A stretch of 64,000 nucleotides of DNA from an uncultured Aliiroseovarius sp. (GTDB lineage Bacteria > Pseudomonadota > Alphaproteobacteria > Rhodobacterales > Rhodobacteraceae): positions 162,725 to 226,724 of the forward strand of contig NZ_CANMFT010000007.1 of assembly GCF_947497285.1 (NCBI RefSeq). The letters are read 5' to 3'. Of this stretch, positions 1-8,873 are shown piece after piece (positions within the stretch are counted from its first letter, which is position 1; each line of letters opens with the position of its first letter). A model generated the notes under the pieces. The model was not told the origin of the DNA, made no database searches, and worked only from the letters and a program-made list of their open reading frames with translations. The position numbers and the translations under genes were made by a program.

Positions 1-1462
1 GTGTGGGGAAATAGGGACGTTCTAAAACCATCCCCGTACGCGCCGCCTGTTTGGCGATCATCACCTGTAGATGTGGCTCGTTCACGCTTTCGGCCCATAG
101 CGCCAACTGACCGATCTGTTCGCGCGACAGGCCTTCCGCCAGGTGGACCGCAAACCGTTCCGTCCAATAGAGCTCGCCAGCGGCTTGTAGAAGACGGGCC
201 GCTTCCATCACGGATCCCCCCCAAAAGGAGGCTTGTTCGGGGGATGGGAATGGCTCGTTTCCGGTCAGGGTTGGAGCCATGGCAACATTGGCTTTCTCTG
301 CGGCAAGTAAGCCATAAAAGCTGGTTTGAAATTCCGCGCCGAATTCATAGGACGCTTGCGCCATCTCGCTGTCGCCGGCGGCTTCATGCGCGCGCCCCAG
401 CCAATACCCGGCGCGTCCAAGGCTGATCGGCGTGTCCACGGCGGCGCTGAAATTCTGAAAATGCTCCAGCGCGGTGACCGGGTCGTTCAGTTTGCGTAGG
501 GCCACGTAGCCAGCGATCCATTCAAGGTCGTTCTGGTTTGCGCCCCCCGTTAGGCGGTGAAAACTTGCCAGCTGATAGGCTTGCTGCGCCAGCCCTTCGC
601 GCATCGACCACCGCGCCAATACACGGCGCCAACTGGCCCAGCGTTCGGGTTGTCCCAACTTGGCGGCACTTTCAGACCGCTCCAAAATCAAATCAACCGC
701 GTCCTGGTTCCGTCCCTTTGCGGCCCGCCAAAGGAAACGCTCATAGGCCAGCCCCGGATCATCCGCCAAGGCGGCCGGGACGGCGTTGATCAGATCGTCA
801 ACGCCACTTTTGTGCTTGCGCAGCGCCATTCGAGCTTTCGCCAAGGCTTTCTGACCGGCGTCGATCAGGTCCAGCATGGCCGTCGCTTCGCGCACATCAC
901 CCTGCCACAAAAGCTTGTCGGTGCGCGCCCAGTGATGGGGTTTCAGAATGTCGCCATGGCGCGCCAGAAACACCTCGTGCTCTTCATCATCCAATGACAG
1001 TGTCGTCCATGCCAGAATGGCCTGTTTCTGGGCTTCCTCGGCCGCACCTGTCGCCTCCAGCGCTTCGATCAGGCGCAGCGCGCCACGACCGGTTTGAGGG
1101 GCGACGGTCGCGAAGAACTCAAGCACCTTCTGAGGGTCATAGCGATGCGGAATGGACTGTTCGGTCTGTTTGCGCAGGTAAGCAAGCCCCGGCCAGTCGG
1201 GGTGACGGGCCAAAAAGGCACGGGCGTCTTCAAAGCTTCCCTCTGCCTTGCGCAACTGGTGCCATTCCAGAATATCGCGTACCAAAGGCGCGGTTGCAGA
1301 CGCTTCTGCACCCGGCCAGTCACCGGAACGCGCTGATTTCAAGGCCTTTTGTAGCTCGGCGACCGCCACCGCGTCCTGCGCCAATGCGCCTGAAAAAGGT
1401 GTCATCGACAACGAAAAAGCCAGTGATGCGGCTATAAGTGAGGGTTTCAGAATCCAGATCAT
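1..1462 (-). CDS. slt: Soluble lytic murein transglycosylase, N-terminal part
   Basis: The gene runs off the left edge; 487 codons are visible. It starts at ATG 1462 with a signal peptide (basic start, hydrophobic core, predicted cleavage at ALA-QD near residue 28), so the protein is periplasmic. The rest is Leu/Ala-rich helix-repeat sequence containing RAGYWLGR, typical of the superhelical ring domain of Slt70-type enzymes. These cleave the glycan strand of peptidoglycan and leave 1,6-anhydromuramyl ends. The catalytic SLT domain would lie beyond the edge and cannot be checked, so the family call rests on the N-terminal domain and on the divergent dapA neighbour, an arrangement I recall from Rhodobacterales. 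Confidence 0.82.
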   Translation of the reverse strand, partial: MIWILKPSLIAASLAFSLSMTPFSGALAQDAVAVAELQKALKSARSGDWPGAEASATAPLVRDILEWHQLRKAEGSFEDARAFLARHPDWPGLAYLRKQTEQSIPHRYDPQKVLEFFATVAPQTGRGALRLIEALEATGAAEEAQKQAILAWTTLSLDDEEHEVFLARHGDILKPHHWARTDKLLWQGDVREATAMLDLIDAGQKALAKARMALRKHKSGVDDLINAVPAALADDPGLAYERFLWRAAKGRNQDAVDLILERSESAAKLGQPERWASWRRVLARWSMREGLAQQAYQLASFHRLTGGANQNDLEWIAGYVALRKLNDPVTALEHFQNFSAAVDTPISLGRAGYWLGRAHEAAGDSEMAQASYEFGAEFQTSFYGLLAAEKANVAMAPTLTGNEPFPSPEQASFWGGSVMEAARLLQAAGELYWTERFAVHLAEGLSREQIGQLALWAESVNEPHLQVMIAKQAARTGMVLERPYFPT

Positions 1463-1603
1463 TGGAAAAAACTAGTTAAGCAGGCAGGATACGCAACACA
1501 CAAACTTGGCATTTGCAGCGAACCCGGCTAGTTTCCGCCGCGTTTGCGGGTGCGATTCAGCACAGGCCCGCAGTAATATGGAAACACAAAATTGGAGCGT
1601 GTC

Positions 1604-2479
1604 ATGTTCAAAGGATCTCTTCCTGCCCTGGTCACGCCGTTCAAGGACGGCGCCGTGGATTTCGACGCGCTCAAACAACTGGTTAACTGGCAGATTGACC
1701 AAGGGTCGAACGGGCTTGTGCCGGTTGGGACGACGGGTGAAAGCCCGACGCTGTCGCACAAGGAACACGAGGCTGTCATTGAAGCCGTCGTCGATGCAGC
1801 CGCAGGCCGCGTGCCAGTTATTGCGGGCGCAGGGTCTAACAATACCTCCGAATCGCTTCGTTTCTTAGAGCATGCCAAACGTGTCGGAGCCGCTGCCGGA
1901 TTGGTGGTCACGCCCTATTACAACAAGCCAACGCAGCGCGGTTTGATTGCGCATTTCACGACATTGGCCGACGCGGTCGACCTGCCGATCATCATCTACA
2001 ACATCCCCGGTCGGTCTGTTGTCGATATGACACCTGACACGATGGGGCAGTTGGCAAAGCACAAAAATATCGTCGGCGTGAAAGACGCGACCGGCGATCT
2101 GGCGCGGGTCAGCTTTCAACGCATGACCTGTGGCACGGATTTCGTTCAGCTGTCTGGTGAAGACGCCACCGCACATGGGTTCAACGCACAAGGCGGTGTG
2201 GGCTGTATCTCTGTCACGGCGAACGTGGCACCACGCCTGTGCGCGGACCTTCAAGCGGCGACCCTGTCGGGTGACTTTGGTGCGGCGCTGACAATCGCGG
2301 ATAGGCTGATGCCCTTGCACAAGGCGATTTTTGCAGAACCCGGAGTGTGCGGGGCGAAATATGCCTTGTCCAAGCTGGGGCTTTGCTCGACCGAGGTGCG
2401 CAGCCCGTTGACGCCACTTCTGGACGACACAAAAGACGCGATAGACGCTGCCATGCGTTTTGCCGGTCTTTTGACCTAA
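1604..2479 (+). CDS. dapA: 4-hydroxy-tetrahydrodipicolinate synthase
   Basis: Condenses pyruvate with aspartate semialdehyde, the first committed step toward diaminopimelate and lysine. The 291-residue length is usual for the family. GTTGE (42-46), YYNKP (105-109), Tyr132 in YNIPGR and the Schiff-base Lys160 in GVKDATGD are all present. ATG 1604 is preferred over an in-frame TTG 12 nt upstream because GGAG lies 6 nt before the ATG. It diverges from the transglycosylase across about 140 bp and is followed by smpB on the same strand after 78 bp. Confidence 0.96.
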   Translation: MFKGSLPALVTPFKDGAVDFDALKQLVNWQIDQGSNGLVPVGTTGESPTLSHKEHEAVIEAVVDAAAGRVPVIAGAGSNNTSESLRFLEHAKRVGAAAGLVVTPYYNKPTQRGLIAHFTTLADAVDLPIIIYNIPGRSVVDMTPDTMGQLAKHKNIVGVKDATGDLARVSFQRMTCGTDFVQLSGEDATAHGFNAQGGVGCISVTANVAPRLCADLQAATLSGDFGAALTIADRLMPLHKAIFAEPGVCGAKYALSKLGLCSTEVRSPLTPLLDDTKDAIDAAMRFAGLLT

Positions 2480-2557
2480 GCATTGCCGGCCGACAATCTG
2501 ACCACTGTGTCGATTGCCGGGCTGGACAGCGCCGGGCCGAACGCCTACATCCGCCAC

Positions 2558-3034
2558 ATGGCCAAGACGAAAGACGATCCGAACTACAAGGTGATCGCCG
2601 AAAATCGGCGGGCGCGGTATGATTACGCGATCGATGAAGATATTGAATGTGGCATTGCGCTGATGGGGTCCGAGGTCAAATCCCTACGCGAAGGCAGTGC
2701 CAATATCGCCGAAAGCTATGCCGCCGTCGAAGATGGTGAGCTGTTTCTGACCAACGCCTATATTGCGCCCTATAAACAGGCCATAACCTGGGGCCATCAG
2801 GAACGTCGCAAACGCAAGTTGCTGGCGTCCCGTCGCGAGATTTCAAGGATGTGGAATGCCACCCAGCGCAAGGGGATGACCCTTGTGCCGCTGGTCATGT
2901 ATTTCAACCATAAAGGCTTGGTGAAGATCAAGATCGGGATCGCCAAGGGCAAGAAGGCCCATGACAAGCGGGCGACCGAAGCCAAGCGCGATTGGGGCCG
3001 CCAGAAGCAACGCCTGTTGCGGCATGGCGACTAG
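2558..3034 (+). CDS. smpB: SsrA-binding protein SmpB
   Basis: Partner of tmRNA in trans-translation: it delivers tmRNA to stalled ribosomes so that the nascent chain is tagged and released. The 158-residue product begins MAKTKDDPN; core motifs include [15 protein letters not shown] and the basic C-terminal tail ([16 protein letters not shown]) that occupies the decoding centre. The frame is open upstream of ATG 2558, but the extra residues do not resemble SmpB and the ATG start gives the canonical length. Cotranscription with dapA is likely. Confidence 0.95.
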   Translation: MAKTKDDPNYKVIAENRRARYDYAIDEDIECGIALMGSEVKSLREGSANIAESYAAVEDGELFLTNAYIAPYKQAITWGHQERRKRKLLASRREISRMWNATQRKGMTLVPLVMYFNHKGLVKIKIGIAKGKKAHDKRATEAKRDWGRQKQRLLRHGD

Positions 3035-3043
3035 CCTTTTTCC

Positions 3044-4804
3044 TTACAGCACACCCAGTGCGTCATAGGGCAGGAAGCGCACAAGATCGCCGGGGGCTAC
3101 GTCGCACGCTTCATCGCCAAGCTCGACCAACCCCGTTGCCCAACTGAGACCCGAGACAAGACCGGACCCTTCCGACCGAAAGGCCTCGACCTCTCCATCT
3201 TTGGTGATACGGGCGCGAAGGTATTCACGCCGCCCAGCCTTTTTTCGTTTCGCAAACGCCGCAGGACGCAAGATTGAGGGCGCATCTAGCCACGCGCCGC
3301 CAGCCAGTTGCGAAAAAGCGGGTCGTGCGAAGATCAGGGTCGTGACAAGGGCGGCGACCGGGTTGCCGGGAAGGCCAAAGACAGGCACGCCGTTCCATTG
3401 TGCCAACGCCAGCGGTCTGCCGGGTTTGATCGCGACGCGCCAGTGGTGAAGCGACCCGGTTTCCCCAAGCAGCGCAGAAACATGGTCTTCATCGCCCGCC
3501 GACGCACCGCCCGAGGTCACAATGACATCCGCCCTGTCCGCCGCGTCATCAAGGGCAGCCCGAAGCGCACTGCGATCATCTGCAACATGGCCAAGATCGA
3601 CGGGTTTGTAGCCCCACCCCTCGGCCAGTGACAAAAGCATGGGGCGATTGGCGTCAAAGGTGCGGGCAACGTCAAGGGTGCTGCCGGGTTCGGCCAGTTC
3701 GTCACCCGTGGACAGAACGCCGACGCGCAGGCGCGCGTGGACCTTTGCAATGCCGACCCCCAAGGCGCTTAGCAGGGCGATATCTGGAGGGCGCATCGTG
3801 TGACCAGCCTTCAATGCGGTCGTGCCGGCCTTCACATCTTCGCCTGCGGCACGGGCATTCGCGCCGGGTTTCACGCCCGCTGGAAAAACAAGCGTCGCGC
3901 CTTCGCGTTGCACATCTTCCTGCATAACCACGGTGTCCACTCCATCGGGGAGCAACGCACCCGTCAAGATGCGAATGGCGTGCCCCATAGGAACGTTACC
4001 TTTGTAAGGGGCGCCTGCCGCCGCGCGGCCGTCAACAAGTGGAAGCTGCACCGGGTCACTGTCGGGCAGTCCCGCAGAGGCGAAGCCGTAGCCATCAACC
4101 GCTGAGTTTGCCCCCGGCGGGTTTGACCGCGCGGCCACGTGATCCGTTGCAAGGATCCGTCCACGTGCCTCGGCAACCGGGATGGTTTCGACCCCGACCA
4201 CCGGCGCGATGCGCTCTTTCAGCGTGGCGAGAGCTTGGTCAACGGGTGTCCAATTGACCCCCGGAGGAAGCGCGAAACAGTCATTTTTCAAACCGATGCG
4301 CGGACGTGGTGCAAGACCGGTTGCCTCTGCGATGAAGCTGGCGATGGCGCTTGTGTCATCAAGGTCAAAGACTGGCAGGTCAAGATCAGGCAGGGGCGTA
4401 TCGCTTGCCACAGCGCAGATGGTGTCATGGTCGGGGGCAAGAAGCGCCTCGCCCGTGGCGGCGCGGTGTGCTTCGATCTTGGGGTGCGATGCGCCTTTGA
4501 AGCCTTCGACCAGCACAAGGTCGCAAGGGGCAAGCCGCGCAATCAAGTCTGCCAGGCGCGGCTTGGGGTCATCGCGCAGTTCGTGCAGGATCGACACCCG
4601 CGCGCTTGAGGCCAGAACGACCTCTTGTGCACCGGCTTGTCGGTGGCGATGCGTGTCGGTTCCCGGCCGTTCCAAATCGACGCCATGGTGCGTGTGTTTC
4701 AGGGTGGAAACGCGCAGACCTTGGGCAGCGAAATGAGCGACCAGCCGTTCCATCAACCCGGTCTTTCCAGAGTTTTTCCACCCCGTGACACCAAAGATCT
4801 TCAT
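3044..4804 (-). CDS. Fused MobB-MoeA molybdenum cofactor protein
   Basis: A 586-residue fusion. Residues 1 to about 170 are MobB: a P-loop GTP-binding protein (GWKNSGKT, residues 8-15) that assists MobA in forming molybdopterin guanine dinucleotide. From about residue 190 to the end is a full MoeA, the molybdenum insertase (NPPGANSAVDGYGF, GLPGNPVAALVT). It is the last gene of a leftward operon and overlaps the mobA stop by ATGA. The fusion joins metal insertion to nucleotide attachment in one polypeptide, and both halves look intact. Confidence 0.93.
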   Translation of the reverse strand: MKIFGVTGWKNSGKTGLMERLVAHFAAQGLRVSTLKHTHHGVDLERPGTDTHRHRQAGAQEVVLASSARVSILHELRDDPKPRLADLIARLAPCDLVLVEGFKGASHPKIEAHRAATGEALLAPDHDTICAVASDTPLPDLDLPVFDLDDTSAIASFIAEATGLAPRPRIGLKNDCFALPPGVNWTPVDQALATLKERIAPVVGVETIPVAEARGRILATDHVAARSNPPGANSAVDGYGFASAGLPDSDPVQLPLVDGRAAAGAPYKGNVPMGHAIRILTGALLPDGVDTVVMQEDVQREGATLVFPAGVKPGANARAAGEDVKAGTTALKAGHTMRPPDIALLSALGVGIAKVHARLRVGVLSTGDELAEPGSTLDVARTFDANRPMLLSLAEGWGYKPVDLGHVADDRSALRAALDDAADRADVIVTSGGASAGDEDHVSALLGETGSLHHWRVAIKPGRPLALAQWNGVPVFGLPGNPVAALVTTLIFARPAFSQLAGGAWLDAPSILRPAAFAKRKKAGRREYLRARITKDGEVEAFRSEGSGLVSGLSWATGLVELGDEACDVAPGDLVRFLPYDALGVL

Positions 4805-5421
4805 GTGAGGTCTCCCACCAGCTGCTGTGCAAGGGTCAGGTCGTCAGGCGTGTTGACGTTGAAGAACGGGTCGATTGGATCGGGGTCGAACACAGCCAGC
4901 GCTGCGCCATGCCTGTCGGTCCATTGAACCACTTTGCGCAGGCCATCATGCAACGCGGCCCGCAGGTCATCGCGCAAGGCAACGGGCCAAAGCCCAAAAG
5001 TCGGCTGACGCATTGGGCCGCGATCCACGTCCATCGTGGCGGCCAGTGCAATCTGAGTATCAGCCTCGTGCGCCGCGCTTTGCAGGCGTGCAACCAGATC
5101 GTGCGGAAAGAATGGTGTGTCGGCAGCGGCAGACACAACATGCGTCGCGCCGTGGTCCGCAGCCCAGTCCAGACCTGCCAGAACACCGGCCAGCGGTCCC
5201 GCGAAACCTTCGATGCTGTCTGGCAAAACGGGCATGCCGAACGTGGCGAACCGAGCGGCGTCGCCATTGGCGTTCAGCGCCATTTGGTCAACTTGCGGTG
5301 ACAGGCGGTCGATGACCTGTGACAGAAGCGTGCCATCGCCAAGCGGCAAAAGTCCTTTGTCACCGCCGCCCATTCGCGTGGCTTGACCTCCTGCAAGGAT
5401 GATCCCGAAGGGCGCGGTCAT
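4801..5421 (-). CDS. mobA: Molybdenum cofactor guanylyltransferase MobA
   Basis: Transfers GMP from GTP to molybdenum cofactor, giving the guanine dinucleotide form used by enzymes such as formate dehydrogenase. The 206-residue protein starts with the nucleotidyltransferase signature GIILAGGQATRMGGGDKG, and GPLAGVLAGLDW follows. It sits between fdhD and the mobB-moeA fusion with 4-nt ATGA overlaps on both sides, which implies translational coupling. Confidence 0.94.
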   Translation of the reverse strand: MTAPFGIILAGGQATRMGGGDKGLLPLGDGTLLSQVIDRLSPQVDQMALNANGDAARFATFGMPVLPDSIEGFAGPLAGVLAGLDWAADHGATHVVSAAADTPFFPHDLVARLQSAAHEADTQIALAATMDVDRGPMRQPTFGLWPVALRDDLRAALHDGLRKVVQWTDRHGAALAVFDPDPIDPFFNVNTPDDLTLAQQLVGDLT

Positions 5422-6326
5422 TTCGCTGCTCCCTTGCGGTGGTGCTTGCTGTCCTCGCGTGGCGCATGCTTCGGGTCGGTATCACGGATCAGGCGGTCTT
5501 CGCCAGACAGGCAGGTGAACCGCTGCCCGCGCATGCGACCGATCAGGGTCAAGCCAACATCGCGCGCAATCTCGACCCCCCAAGCGGTGAAACCGGACCG
5601 AGAGACGAGCACGGGAATACCCATATGCGCGGTCTTTATCACCATCTCCGAAGTCAGCCGTCCGGTCGTGTATAAGATCTTGTCTGCGCCCTCAACACCT
5701 TCGGCAAGCATCCAGCCGGCCACCTTGTCCACGGCGTTGTGGCGCCCGACATCCTCCATGTAGATCAGCGGGCGGTCCCCCTGACACAGAACGGTGCCGT
5801 GGATGGCACCGGCCTCAAGGTAGAGCGACGGGGTGCGGTTGATCTTTTGCGACAGGGCATAGAGCGACGAGGTTCGGACCGATGCGGGTGGAAGGGTAAG
5901 ACCCTCGATCCCCTCCATCATATCGCCAAAAACGGTGCCGACGGCACAGCCTGAGGTGCGCGTTTTGCGGCTCAACTTGTCTTCGTAGTCGGTTTCGCGC
6001 GCGGTGCGGACAACGATCGTTTCGATGTCTTCGTCATAGTCGACCCCGGTGATTTTGTCGGCTGTGGTCAGCATGCCCTGATTGCGCAGAAATCCGAGCG
6101 CAAGGTAGTCGGGATAGTCCCCGATGGTCATTGCGGTGACGATCTCGCGCGAATTCAAGAAAATGGTAAGCGGACGTTCTTCGACAACCGATACGGTGAC
6201 ACCATCGCCATGTTCATCATGGCCAGACACCGCACGGGTCAAACGAGCGGCAGTGGGATCAGGCGCAATCACGTAGTCGTGGATATTCTTCTCAGTGGCC
6301 AATTGAATCTCCTGCCGCTTCACCAT
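5418..6326 (-). CDS. fdhD: Formate dehydrogenase accessory sulfurtransferase FdhD
   Basis: Required for formate dehydrogenase maturation; it passes sulfur from a cysteine desulfurase to the molybdenum cofactor. Family blocks GRHNAVDKVAGWML and YTTGRLTSEMVIK are clear. The usual CxxC segment reads SGCAVGT, so only the first Cys is kept. ATG 6326 has no good ribosome binding site. A TTG at 6302 has AGGAG 6 nt upstream and may be the true start, shortening the protein by 8 residues. No formate dehydrogenase structural gene is in the window. First gene of the fdhD-mobA-mobB/moeA operon. Confidence 0.92.
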   Translation of the reverse strand: MVKRQEIQLATEKNIHDYVIAPDPTAARLTRAVSGHDEHGDGVTVSVVEERPLTIFLNSREIVTAMTIGDYPDYLALGFLRNQGMLTTADKITGVDYDEDIETIVVRTARETDYEDKLSRKTRTSGCAVGTVFGDMMEGIEGLTLPPASVRTSSLYALSQKINRTPSLYLEAGAIHGTVLCQGDRPLIYMEDVGRHNAVDKVAGWMLAEGVEGADKILYTTGRLTSEMVIKTAHMGIPVLVSRSGFTAWGVEIARDVGLTLIGRMRGQRFTCLSGEDRLIRDTDPKHAPREDSKHHRKGAAK

Positions 6327-6355
6327 AAGCGTGAGGGGCAACTTAGGACCCGATT

Positions 6356-7069
6356 ATGACTTCGTCCAACCCCAAAAGATACTTTCTGCGCGGCGCTCAG
6401 GATGCATTGCCATTTGTTCTGGTGATCGTGCCCTTCGCCCTGCTGTTCGGCGTCGTCGCCACGGAAGCCGGCTTGAACGTGGCCGAGGTCATGGGCTTTT
6501 CAGTTCTGGTGATCGCCGGTGCGGCGCAGTTTACCGCTGTGCAGTTGATGACAGAAAATGCGCCGACGATCATCGTGATCCTGACCGCTCTTGCGGTGAA
6601 CCTGCGCATGGCAATGTATAGCGCGTCGCTGACACCTTTTCTGGGAAAGGCCCCGGTCTGGAAGCGGGCGCTTGTTGCTTACCTCATGGTGGATCAGGCC
6701 TACGCGTTGTCGCAGATTAAATACGAGCTGGAGCCGGAGCTGACAGTGCCAGAACGCTTTGCCTACTATATCGGCACGGTCGTGCCGCTTGCGCCGCTTT
6801 GGTATGCCGCCAGCTATATCGGCGCGGTGGCGGGCACGCAGATCCCCGCAAGCTTTGCCTTGGATTTCGCGCTGCCGATCACCTTTCTGGCAATGGTCGC
6901 GCCTGCGCTGCGGACGATCGCGCATGTGGCGGCGGCGGCGACGTCGGTTGTGTTGGCGTTGCTTCTGACATGGATGCCTTATGGCTCGGGACTTCTGGTG
7001 GCTGCCATCGGGGCGATGATCGTTGGGGCGCAGATTGAAGGTGTCATGGCACGAAGGGCACGCACATGA
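6356..7069 (+). CDS. azlC: AzlC-family branched-chain amino acid exporter, large subunit
   Basis: Multi-pass inner-membrane protein of 237 residues; with AzlD it exports branched-chain amino acids and analogues. Hydrophobic segments run throughout, including the family-typical stretch around AAQFTAVQLM. AGGA lies 7 nt before ATG 6356. The gene diverges from fdhD with only 29 bp between ATGs, so its promoter must overlap the fdhD start region. It overlaps azlD by ATGA. Confidence 0.9.
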   Translation: MTSSNPKRYFLRGAQDALPFVLVIVPFALLFGVVATEAGLNVAEVMGFSVLVIAGAAQFTAVQLMTENAPTIIVILTALAVNLRMAMYSASLTPFLGKAPVWKRALVAYLMVDQAYALSQIKYELEPELTVPERFAYYIGTVVPLAPLWYAASYIGAVAGTQIPASFALDFALPITFLAMVAPALRTIAHVAAAATSVVLALLLTWMPYGSGLLVAAIGAMIVGAQIEGVMARRART

Positions 7070-7395
7070 GCATGGACCACAGCGTCGTCTGGATTGTCAT
7101 TGTTTCGCTGGCCGTGGGTAGCTTCCTGATCCGGTTCAGCTTCTTGGGCTTCATCGGAGACCGTCCGATGCCGGAATGGGTGTTGCGCCACCTTCGTTAT
7201 ACGCCGGTGGCCGTGCTCCCTGGTTTGGTCGCACCTTTGGTGCTTTGGCCGGCCGCGACAGCGGGCATGCCTGACCCTGCGCGGCTTGCCGCAGCATTGG
7301 TTACACTGTCGGTTGGGTATTTCAGCCGCAACGTTCTTGCCGCAATCCTGTCGGGCGCAGCGACGCTTTATGCGTTACTGTTCTTGCTTGGCTAA
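7066..7395 (+). CDS. azlD: AzlD-family branched-chain amino acid exporter, small subunit
   Basis: Small membrane protein of 109 residues with about four hydrophobic segments and the AzlD-type block RHLRYTPVAVLPGLVAP. It is the obligate partner of AzlC; its start overlaps the azlC stop by ATGA, consistent with stoichiometric production. The gene ends 9 bp before the convergent lipoprotein gene. Confidence 0.9.
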   Translation: MSMDHSVVWIVIVSLAVGSFLIRFSFLGFIGDRPMPEWVLRHLRYTPVAVLPGLVAPLVLWPAATAGMPDPARLAAALVTLSVGYFSRNVLAAILSGAATLYALLFLLG

Positions 7396-7404
7396 CCCTT
7401 CAGA

Positions 7405-8001
7405 TCAGATCCCGCGGGTCAGGATCTCTCCGTTTTCTTCTGGGTCATTGTCATAGAACTTGCGTTCAGTGACGCCCGGCAGCTCACCAAACGCCTTCAT
7501 CACAGATTTCGGAAAGAACGAACCTGGGATGGATTGAAAGCCCGGAAGGGTGCGCAGGATCGCACCAACGGCAGATCCGCAATTCGCCTTTGGGACTGCC
7601 CCATATTGCTGCACCGTGCGCAAAGCCTGTTCGGCCACTTGTGGCGAGACAACAATATCCTGACGCACGACGTGGTAGGTGATGCGCGCGTGATAGTCGA
7701 TGTAGAAATCGACCGCTTTGTCGGTCATTCCATAGTGCACATCATGGCGCTCAGGCAGGTTCGGGTGATGCCATGTCCCGGCCGGATCAAAAATCGCGCG
7801 CTGAGAGGCATTGATCAGCAGCGCTGAGTGTGCCCCGCCACCAGTTTTGTTGGAGACGACTGTCAAAAGGGTAATGGTGGGCGGTCCGGGGTGACGATAG
7901 GCGGCGCGCGATACGGCTTCGTCACTGGCCCAGATACTGTCTGCGCCACCGCAAGCCGTCAGACCCAGAACAAGCGTCAAGGCGAAGATCAATCGCAGCA
8001 T
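7405..8001 (-). CDS. Lipoprotein with possible permuted papain-like fold
   Basis: A 198-residue exported lipoprotein: hydrophobic leader then lipobox LTAC with Cys17 as the acylation site. No characterised homologue is recognised. The mature part has a conserved-looking His58 in GGGAHSALLI and a later Cys141 in ANCGSAVG. His first and Cys later is the order seen in circularly permuted NlpC/P60 (LRAT/YiiX-type) cysteine hydrolases, so a peptide, amide or lipid-ester hydrolase is possible. This is inference from motif order only. Convergent with azlCD. Confidence 0.7.
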   Translation of the reverse strand: MLRLIFALTLVLGLTACGGADSIWASDEAVSRAAYRHPGPPTITLLTVVSNKTGGGAHSALLINASQRAIFDPAGTWHHPNLPERHDVHYGMTDKAVDFYIDYHARITYHVVRQDIVVSPQVAEQALRTVQQYGAVPKANCGSAVGAILRTLPGFQSIPGSFFPKSVMKAFGELPGVTERKFYDNDPEENGEILTRGI

Positions 8002-8035
8002 AGGCAGATCCTACTCACACCGAAGGGGGAATGCT

Positions 8036-8176
8036 TCAGGCGTTGAACAGCGCCAGCAAAACCAGAATGAAAAGAAAGAACGCAACCGAACGACCAGAGA
8101 ATTTCACGAACCCTTCAAAGGTCTTTTCCTGCTCGCTGGTGTCCATCGTGCCAACGACGTGATCCTTGTCTGCCAT
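8036..8176 (-). CDS. aa3-type cytochrome c oxidase subunit IV
   Basis: A 46-residue gene. The protein reads MADKDHVVGTMDTSEQEKTF and continues into a single membrane helix (VAFFLFILVLLALF) near the C-terminus. This is the layout of the small bacterial aa3 oxidase subunit IV found in Rhodobacter and Paracoccus: a short soluble N-terminus with the TMD(T/I)xxQEKTF-like block and one transmembrane helix. GGGAAG precedes ATG 8176. The large oxidase subunits are not in the window. Confidence 0.85.
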   Translation of the reverse strand: MADKDHVVGTMDTSEQEKTFEGFVKFSGRSVAFFLFILVLLALFNA

Positions 8177-8272
8177 GTCTTGCTTCCCGTGTTAAAGAAC
8201 TGTGTTGATCATCGAATAGCGGATTTGAACAGCCCTGTCACGACCCGGATTGTCAGAGCGCCGCGATTGGAT

Positions 8273-8728
8273 TCAATCATCCTCGAATTCGGCGGCCAGT
8301 CGAAAACCGATCCGGTTGGGCGCTTCGCTTTCAACTTGCTTGGGCAGTGCGCGCAGCATCACCGACAGTTGGCTGACATGCTGGATCAATTGGGTTTTGA
8401 TCCCTTCGACATCTGCCCCATAGAAGGTCAGCACATCAGGATCGAAAAAGCCGATGCCCTCGATCCGTAAGATACCGGCATCACCGCCAGTGAAGCCCAT
8501 TGCGACCTCGTGTTCATTGTCCAACTGTTCCTCGAAGTTCTTGATATAGAGGATCAGACGCTCATACGCCCATTCGGCGGGGCTTTTGTCTTCCAGAGGC
8601 TTCTGGGCAACCTTCTTGGGCAAGGGATGGTCTTTGACGACAACAGGCCCATCCTCGCTGCATCTGGCAGTATGCGCGCGGGGCGGGTTGGAACGGGTTG
8701 TCTGCTTTGTCTGCTTTTTCTTCGCCAT
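8273..8728 (-). CDS. Conserved hypothetical protein, DUF6173-like
   Basis: A 151-residue soluble protein with a very basic N-terminus (MAKKKQTKQTTR) and an acidic end (EFEDD). The middle (SPAEWAYERLILYIKNFEEQ, then GFTGGDAGILRIEGIGFFDPD) looks like a compact alpha/beta domain and matches my memory of the DUF6173 family of Rhodobacteraceae. No catalytic motif is evident and no function can be given. Confidence 0.7.
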   Translation of the reverse strand: MAKKKQTKQTTRSNPPRAHTARCSEDGPVVVKDHPLPKKVAQKPLEDKSPAEWAYERLILYIKNFEEQLDNEHEVAMGFTGGDAGILRIEGIGFFDPDVLTFYGADVEGIKTQLIQHVSQLSVMLRALPKQVESEAPNRIGFRLAAEFEDD

Positions 8729-8800
8729 CTGGCCTCACAACGATCTACACTTCACTGAACCCTTTTTGGCACAAGCGCGCAAGGGCGTCACGCGAGGAAC

Positions 8801-8822
8801 GCGAGATGGATATCTATCTCGC
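8801..8822. promoter_or_regulatory. Near-perfect 22-bp palindrome, operator candidate
   Basis: Seven-base arms GCGAGAT and ATCTCGC flank a centre with GATATC; one G-T pair is the only mismatch over 22 bp. It lies 52 bp upstream of the oxidoreductase ATG (8874) in a 145-bp gap and could be a dimeric regulator site or a small RNA hairpin. No T-run follows, so a terminator is unlikely. Confidence 0.35.
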
Positions 8823-8873
8823 ATAGGGGGCAAGAGCTGGTCTTGATCAGGGACGTATGGTCGTAGCGGAGGG

